Positions 58,401 to 64,000 of a DNA stretch of 64,000 bases are shown here, piece by piece (within the stretch, counting starts at the first letter, position 1; the number at the start of each line of letters is the position of its first letter). Location of the stretch: contig CP093831.1 in the NCBI GenBank assembly GCA_033063855.1, positions 17,856,001-17,920,000 on the forward strand, in the 5' to 3' direction. The DNA comes from Smittia aterrima (taxonomy: Eukaryota > Arthropoda > Insecta > Diptera > Chironomidae). A program made the position numbers and the translations under genes. The notes beneath the pieces are model-generated. The model was given only the letters and a program-made list of their open reading frames with translations. It had not been told where the DNA came from and ran no database searches.

Positions 58401-59100
58401 CAACATTTTGTAACGGCGCGCGAAGGGACATCCTTGTGAAGAATTGGGAAGTCGAGGGGACATTTTTTGAATCTAAGCTATAATTTTGCTCTAATTGAGA
58501 AATGATTTCAATGTACGCCACCAGATGGGGAAAGTTAAACAGCCCACAGTTTGAATTAACGGTCTTAAAATGCTTAATTCAAGTAGCTTCAAATTCAATA
58601 AATTTATTTCTAATTTTCAATTTAAATGAAAGCGAATGCAATGATAGTTGAAAATTGGATTTCAGAAAGTTAAACAGCCCCATCTGGTGGTCTTATAAAG
58701 ACCAATCAAGGGTTTAACTTGTATTAAGCGCTTTAACAAGTTAGTGAAATGCAGCCTGTAATCATTTTTATTTTCGAATATAAGTTTCTATTACTCACTA
58801 TCTAAGATTCTGAGATTCTAAAAAAGATTCTAATTCATCTTGCTTGAAGAGGGAATTGAATTGAATTTCATTTGACTTTAAATTAACTTTATGTTTCAAT
58901 TAAAACATTGAAGGCCGAAGTGAAAAAAATACCGCATGATCTAAGTTTTTTTTTCTTTCATAAGCGCTTTTTTAGTTTTGTAATTCGCAAGTTAAAAGCT
59001 GAAAAAATTAAGAAGCTGCAGGAAATTAAAATTGAAATTTGGGACGAAATAGTGTAAATAAATATAAAATTACAGAACTGTCGTCTAGTCCTTAGTTATT
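55452..59100. other. Intergenic with a composite repeat, no supportable gene
   Basis: Open frames of up to 136 codons (minus, 55756-56166) and 132 codons (plus, 56607-57005) have no recognisable domain, no good start context and no splice logic. The composite direct/inverted repeat at 58518-58690 is listed separately. Confidence 0.45.
58518..58690. repeat. Composite inverted plus direct repeat with CTCF-like arms
   Basis: CCACCAGATGGGG at 58518-58530 and its exact reverse complement at 58678-58690 face each other. Directly inside the first arm is AAAGTTAAACAGCCC (58531-58545), which recurs in the same orientation at 58666-58680, partly overlapping the second arm. The arms match the CTCF core consensus at 12 of 13 positions and contain the E-box CAGATG. 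The pair is convergent. Confidence 0.6.
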
Positions 59101-62100
59101 TAAGTGTTTTTAAACCGAATGTGAATGAAATTCGTGATGGAAAAGCGCATGGAATCGCGTACAAACTGAAGTGAAAAAATCGGCATTTTGTAAAAAAAAA
59201 GAAGAAAAACGCCAAGAGATTTAAAGGAAATTTCAATCGGATTGCACCAGCAATCGATAAAAGTAAGTGAAAATATTAGTTTATGCCATTGAATTTATTG
59301 CAAAAGTTGATAATAATTTAATGTGAATGAACTTTTTCGAGTGAAAATTCAGAATGAAAAATTTGAGTTTGGGCTGGCGATGAAGAAAAAATATTTTTTT
59401 TTGTTGTAATCTGAAAGAAACTGATATTTGGAATTGTGGATAATGGCGATAAATTTGTTCAAGTCTCCCACGAGTTATAATTTTAATCGCGAGATGAATA
59501 TCGTATGAATTAATTCAAGATTTTGAACTCATCTCGCGAGAATGTATTTGTCGTCGCCATACATTCTTCATTCATTTGCTTTGCACTTCATTCTCATGCT
59601 CAACGCGAGAGCCCCACAACATATCGGCATACAATTCAATACGATTTCGTTTTAATTAACCCGAAAAAAAAAGTGAGAGCACGGCGCAAAGAAGGCAAAC
59701 GCTCGAGCGAAGCATCCATGAGAGAAGCGAAAGAGTGTTGGCTCTGCTCTGTGTATATACACGAGTAATGGGTGAGCACGGGAAAGGAAAATAAAACACA
59801 AGACAGAATCAGACATGAAAATTAGTTTTCGCTGTTTTTCTGATCGGACGAGGTGTGTGCGCGAAATTTGGATGGCGGAGTAAAGAAAAGAAGAAGGAAG
59901 AACTTATGATTTTCCCTTGTTGAATCTTACCTTAAGTAAATTTCTTTGCCACCTCAAATTGCTTCGTAAATCGCGATGAAAAAGATTTCCGAATAAAACC
60001 TTGTTATAGTGTAATTAAAAAAAAGAAATATGAAAAGTTTTCTCGAGTGTGAATAAATGTAAAGTATCGAGTTACAATGATAAATTGTAGCTCTCTTGTA
60101 TTTTTAAATGAAGACAAGAAGAGAAATGTGAATTTTATGAGATGGATGGTGCGATGATGATATTGATTTTTCTTTCGCCCGTATGATGATTTTAAAAAGA
60201 CTGTACATTCTCTCGGTGATGTGCTTGCTGTGTAAAAATGGGTTCTGTGCTTGTTGTTTTTTCTCTTCTTTTTTTTCGGTCGCTTGCTTTTTATTTTCTT
60301 CCGAGGGACATTCGAACACACAAAAGTCGTCGCTCGCTTGTCTCTCAATATCCGACATTTTCTAAAAACCCCATCAACGAAATGCGCTCCGTGCAATCGT
60401 TTTAAAAGTTAATTTCACTTCGCAGTTTTTCTTTCTCGCGTTGTTTCAAATGAATTTTGTTTCGTTTCACAAGAAATATTCTCTACCGAGTGAAAAAGAA
60501 AATTCGGCAACATCGCACATTAAGCAAGCTCATCGACTCGTCTGACTCGGAGTCACATTGTCCCCCTCGTCTCGGGAATGTAAACAACATTCTCGGGCGG
60601 CCTTCTCATAAAAATCAGCTGAGTCGACTGAGTGGGAATCATCGAGTAACCCCGACCCCGAGAATACAGGATTTCTCTTTCATTCACAAAAACGCTTGCT
60701 GTCGTAGTTGGGAAAGAAGGAAGCCGGTCGATCAGGCGAGCGGGTAAATGACGTTGTAATAAAAAGAATAGAATCGATCTTTAGTCATCTAGAAGAAGTG
60801 AAAGAGTTTAATTATTACGGTATTTTCGGGAGGTTTAGCGATGAGTGTGTGAGTGTGTGTTTGTGCAACGCCATTTAATACGCTGAGAGCGCGGAGTGTA
60901 TTTCAACCATTTTCTTACACAATTATTTCGTTTCTCTATGCATATGAACGAATTGAGTTTTATTTTCGGTTTTGATATGTGACAAAGCGACGATGACAAG
61001 TCACAAGAGATCAATATTTCATAATTATTAGACGTTTTACTGAGTGCGCGGGTGTTTCAGTGTTGAGCGATATTTCAAGCAATTCAAGGTAAACGAGACA
61101 CGGCAGGTTGATGAACATAACATTTTTTGTTTCGAGAATGTTGTTTCGAAGAACAATCAATTGTAAAGAATCTTGTCTTCGTCGCTTTGTTCGAAATCAA
61201 TCCATCCGAGAAAATAATGAGAAGACGAAATAAAATAAGAAACGCAAAATGAGAAATGTAGATTTGGTGTAAGAAGAACAACATGGAAAAAATTACGAAA
61301 AAAAAGTTCAAGATGTCGGCAGATGCCAAATGGGAAAGGAAAAAAATTGGAAAATAGTGACACAGTCGATCGATTAGAATGCAAACGACGAATTTCCAGT
61401 GCTCCAGTTATGTCTCGCTCACCGTGACGTGTTTGTGTGTAGAAATAGAAACTTTTATTCTTGGTGAACGAATTGTGTGAAATTTCATTTTTAGTGGCTT
61501 TGACGTCAAGGGAGTTTTACTTTGTGGTGACAATTCAAAGTCTTGATTAGCTTGTGAATTGATTTTCTTATATCGAAAAATTCTTTTCGACAACCAATAC
61601 AAGCATCGGAAAGAAAAGAAATAAGAAAATTTATTTAATAACATTATTGTAGTGTAGTAGATAATATTTTCGTGTGGAAAAAGGTAATTCTGTTCATTCA
61701 GTTTTTATTAAATGGCGGCCATAAAAATGTAAAGTTGTTCTGTTGGTTCGCATTTGCCTGTCTCTCCATTTCTCTCTCGACATGCCGCGGATGTATTATT
61801 TTAGCGCATCGCATACACTTTTTTTGATTGTGAAGTTAAAATCTTCCTATCGGGCAGGTGCGCAGTGCGGGGTAGTTTGGTCGGCTCAAATCTCGTATCC
61901 GAAAATCAGGTCACTGAACCCCTCATTGCATCACTGTGCCACATTTTTTTTTTGCCGCTCTCTCCTTAATTTTTTCCTGTGCCGATCGCAAGCGACTTTT
62001 TCTCTATGTGTATCGGTTACTGTGTGCGATGAAATGCCAGGCAACAGCAGCCGTAACCACACATCCAAAATGAGGCAATAAACAACAACAAACATTTCTG

Positions 62101-64000
62101 CATGAAGCGGAGACGAAAGAAGTGAACATGAGCCTCCGAAAGACAAAGCAAGAAGAAGCCGAATGGGGAAATGAAAAAGACACATTATGATCGCAGGGTG
62201 CATCGAAAGTCAGAGTTATAAAAGCAGAAACCAGAATTTCGCTGTGGAATTAAAACAATTGACAATTTTATTTTTCTAAAAGACTTTCATTCCGCCCTGT
62301 TCTTGACTGGAGAAATCTTATCGTGAAACATATCTCCAGCATAAATACAATCGGCCAATGGCTTCAAACGGGTTTGAATTCCCTCTCGCCATCACGTATA
62401 ACAATTGCATGAATTATCATTTACTCAACCATCAACCATTAAGTGTTTTTCTATTTCTCGCTTCTTTCATTTGCTCTCCGTTCGATGTCTTCGATGCTTC
62501 ACAAAACAGAAAGAAGGCAAAATGAAGCGGCGGCCCCGCGCAAGAAAAATTGATGTAAGGTTTATTAACCTTTTGCCGATCCGCGCCAATCACTACTTCA
62601 ACTAAAGCGTCGCTTAAATGTGTAAAAACACAATCTCGATTCTCGTTTTGCGTTTTCTGTTTTTGGAACAATAGAAAATTAAATTTGCGTGTGTATGCGA
62701 GCCTCTAAAAATCTAGCTCGCTGCTGTTGACTTAACTATTGAAATGTCTTTTCCTTTCTACGACATTTTTCGACATCAAAACTCGAAACAGTTTTTCCTT
62801 CTATCAAATGTAAAATATTTCTCGGGGTCTACGGACTTTCGAAGCAAAACTTTGCTGTGAATGTGACGTAACTGGTGACGTAGCTGTTTCTGCCCGTATG
62901 TATTTCAATATGAAGTTCAAGGTTGTTGTCGGCTTTGCCTTGCTATGTACTGCGAGTTCTGGTATATATACGCGCTTTGTATATTGATATGGTCTTGAAA
63001 ATAACACAACGAGTAAGCGAGAGAGAGACTTAGACACATTGGGATTCGATTTTTGTTAGGAGGAAATTGTAAATGAAATGAATCGAGTCCGTGGGCGAGA
63101 AACGATGCTAGTTTTGTATTTTTTTTTTGCGGTTGAACGACACTTTATGTAACTGCGAAGCGAACGTCGAGAGAAAGAAAAGAGTTCGAAAGTTCGAAGA
63201 GTTACATAAAAAGGCGAAGCGATGGAAAATTAAACAAAATCATCATTCGAAGCGATATCCGAAAGCGAGTGATGTTCGACGAGTGGAAACAGAAAGAAAT
63301 TAAATGTGTCGAGAATTGCTCTGTTCGGTTGTATATTTGTTGCGCCGTCCCCGTCCGTTGTCGATCAGAGTGAACTCCGGTCTTAAATTTAATACACAAT
63401 AACATCCACAACGTATGTAAATGAATGATGTACGTGTAGCGATAAAGCGATCGATATTATTATGAGAAAAGAAAAAAATACCAGCAGAAACGAAAAAGAA
63501 AAGAGAAAAAATCCCGTCAAAATTGTAAGCCATTTTGTAAAAAAATAAATAAATCGAGAAACTAAAGAGACATTTAATTTGATGACGCAACGTTCGTCAT
63601 TATGCGCTGCTGTTGTTTCAGTCTTATTTCTGCCGCGTTTTCGAATTGAGTTCAGTTTGATTTTCCAGCAGTGCTCAAATTGCTGCTTTTCTAATTAATT
63701 AAAAATGGCTCTCGCTTTATTGAAGTAGGTGAATATTTTAGTTGAATCGTCGTGTACATAGTCGAAATATTATCTCGAGCCCAATGTCGCTCTTTTGAAT
63801 CTCTAATCGTGATGACGAGATTGTCTCACTAAAACTTATTTTTTTAAATGTCTTTTATGTAACGCAAGTCTCAAAATGAAGTGAAAATATAAAATTAAGT
63901 TTCTAATTGCTGCTTAGCATGCACGAGAATAAAATTGGATTGGATATGTTGCTGGAAAGATTGGTTAGCCTGTGAGAGTGTAAGGGAGATGGAAAGTCAA
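59101..64000. other. Non-coding tract, possibly untranslated or promoter sequence of an off-window gene
   Basis: No supportable ORF. The plus strand has many purine-rich runs (GAAAAAGAAAAGAGAAAAA type), several short GC-rich islands (60540-60760, 61850-61930, 62520-62590) and many TGTAAA elements. This texture differs from the other spacers and resembles long untranslated or first-exon regions of developmental or neuronal genes. That reading is an inference; the strand cannot be told. Confidence 0.3.

Noticed and set aside
61743..62081. 112-codon plus-strand frame with many Cys/Phe
   Set aside because: Starts with TTG, low-complexity Phe/Leu/Ser/Cys content typical of pyrimidine-rich non-coding DNA; no domain.

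Overview
This is nuclear DNA of an insect, most likely a lower (nematoceran) dipteran such as a midge. The reasons are short AT-rich GT-AG introns of about 55-120 bases, TATA/Inr core promoters, an insect-type cytochrome c oxidase subunit 4, and a leucine-rich-repeat style common in mosquitoes and midges. The species is an inference. I see no transposon, rRNA, tRNA or CRISPR. All functions come from reading translated sequence against remembered family motifs; no search was run.

Layout. (1) 0.4-7.7 kb is a same-strand cluster of nine small secreted-peptide genes: two Pro-rich peptides sharing one core, a glycine-rich peptide assembled from many tiny phase-1 exons, a 54-residue basic peptide with a good TATA/Inr/kappaB-type promoter, and five diverged tandem copies of an unrecognised basic peptide family. 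This looks like a lineage-specific effector or antimicrobial-peptide locus and is the best candidate for an undescribed system here. (2) 7.7-13.1 kb holds nothing recognisable. (3) 13.1-26.7 kb, minus strand, is a 17-exon S9B dipeptidyl peptidase with a DPP6/DPP10-like membrane anchor but an intact catalytic machinery; I rebuilt all exons and the phases close. (4) 32.7-37.5 kb is gene-dense: a single-exon LRR-BTB protein and COX4 on the minus strand, then a carbohydrate sulfotransferase head-to-head with COX4. (5) 45.5-47.9 kb is an intronless DHHC palmitoyltransferase. (6) 53.6-55.3 kb is the tRNA dihydrouridine synthase DUS1L. (7) 49.9-50.1 kb, minus strand, has an unidentified exon-like open segment behind a strong 3' splice site. 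(8) 55.5-64 kb has no supportable gene; it contains a composite repeat with CTCF-like motifs and a long stretch that could be untranslated or promoter sequence of a gene beyond the right edge.

The genes right of 8 kb are mostly conserved single-copy functions (Golgi/ER membrane enzymes, mitochondrial respiration, tRNA modification) separated by large non-coding spaces. The left cluster has the opposite character: short, fast-diverging, tandemly duplicated and secreted.
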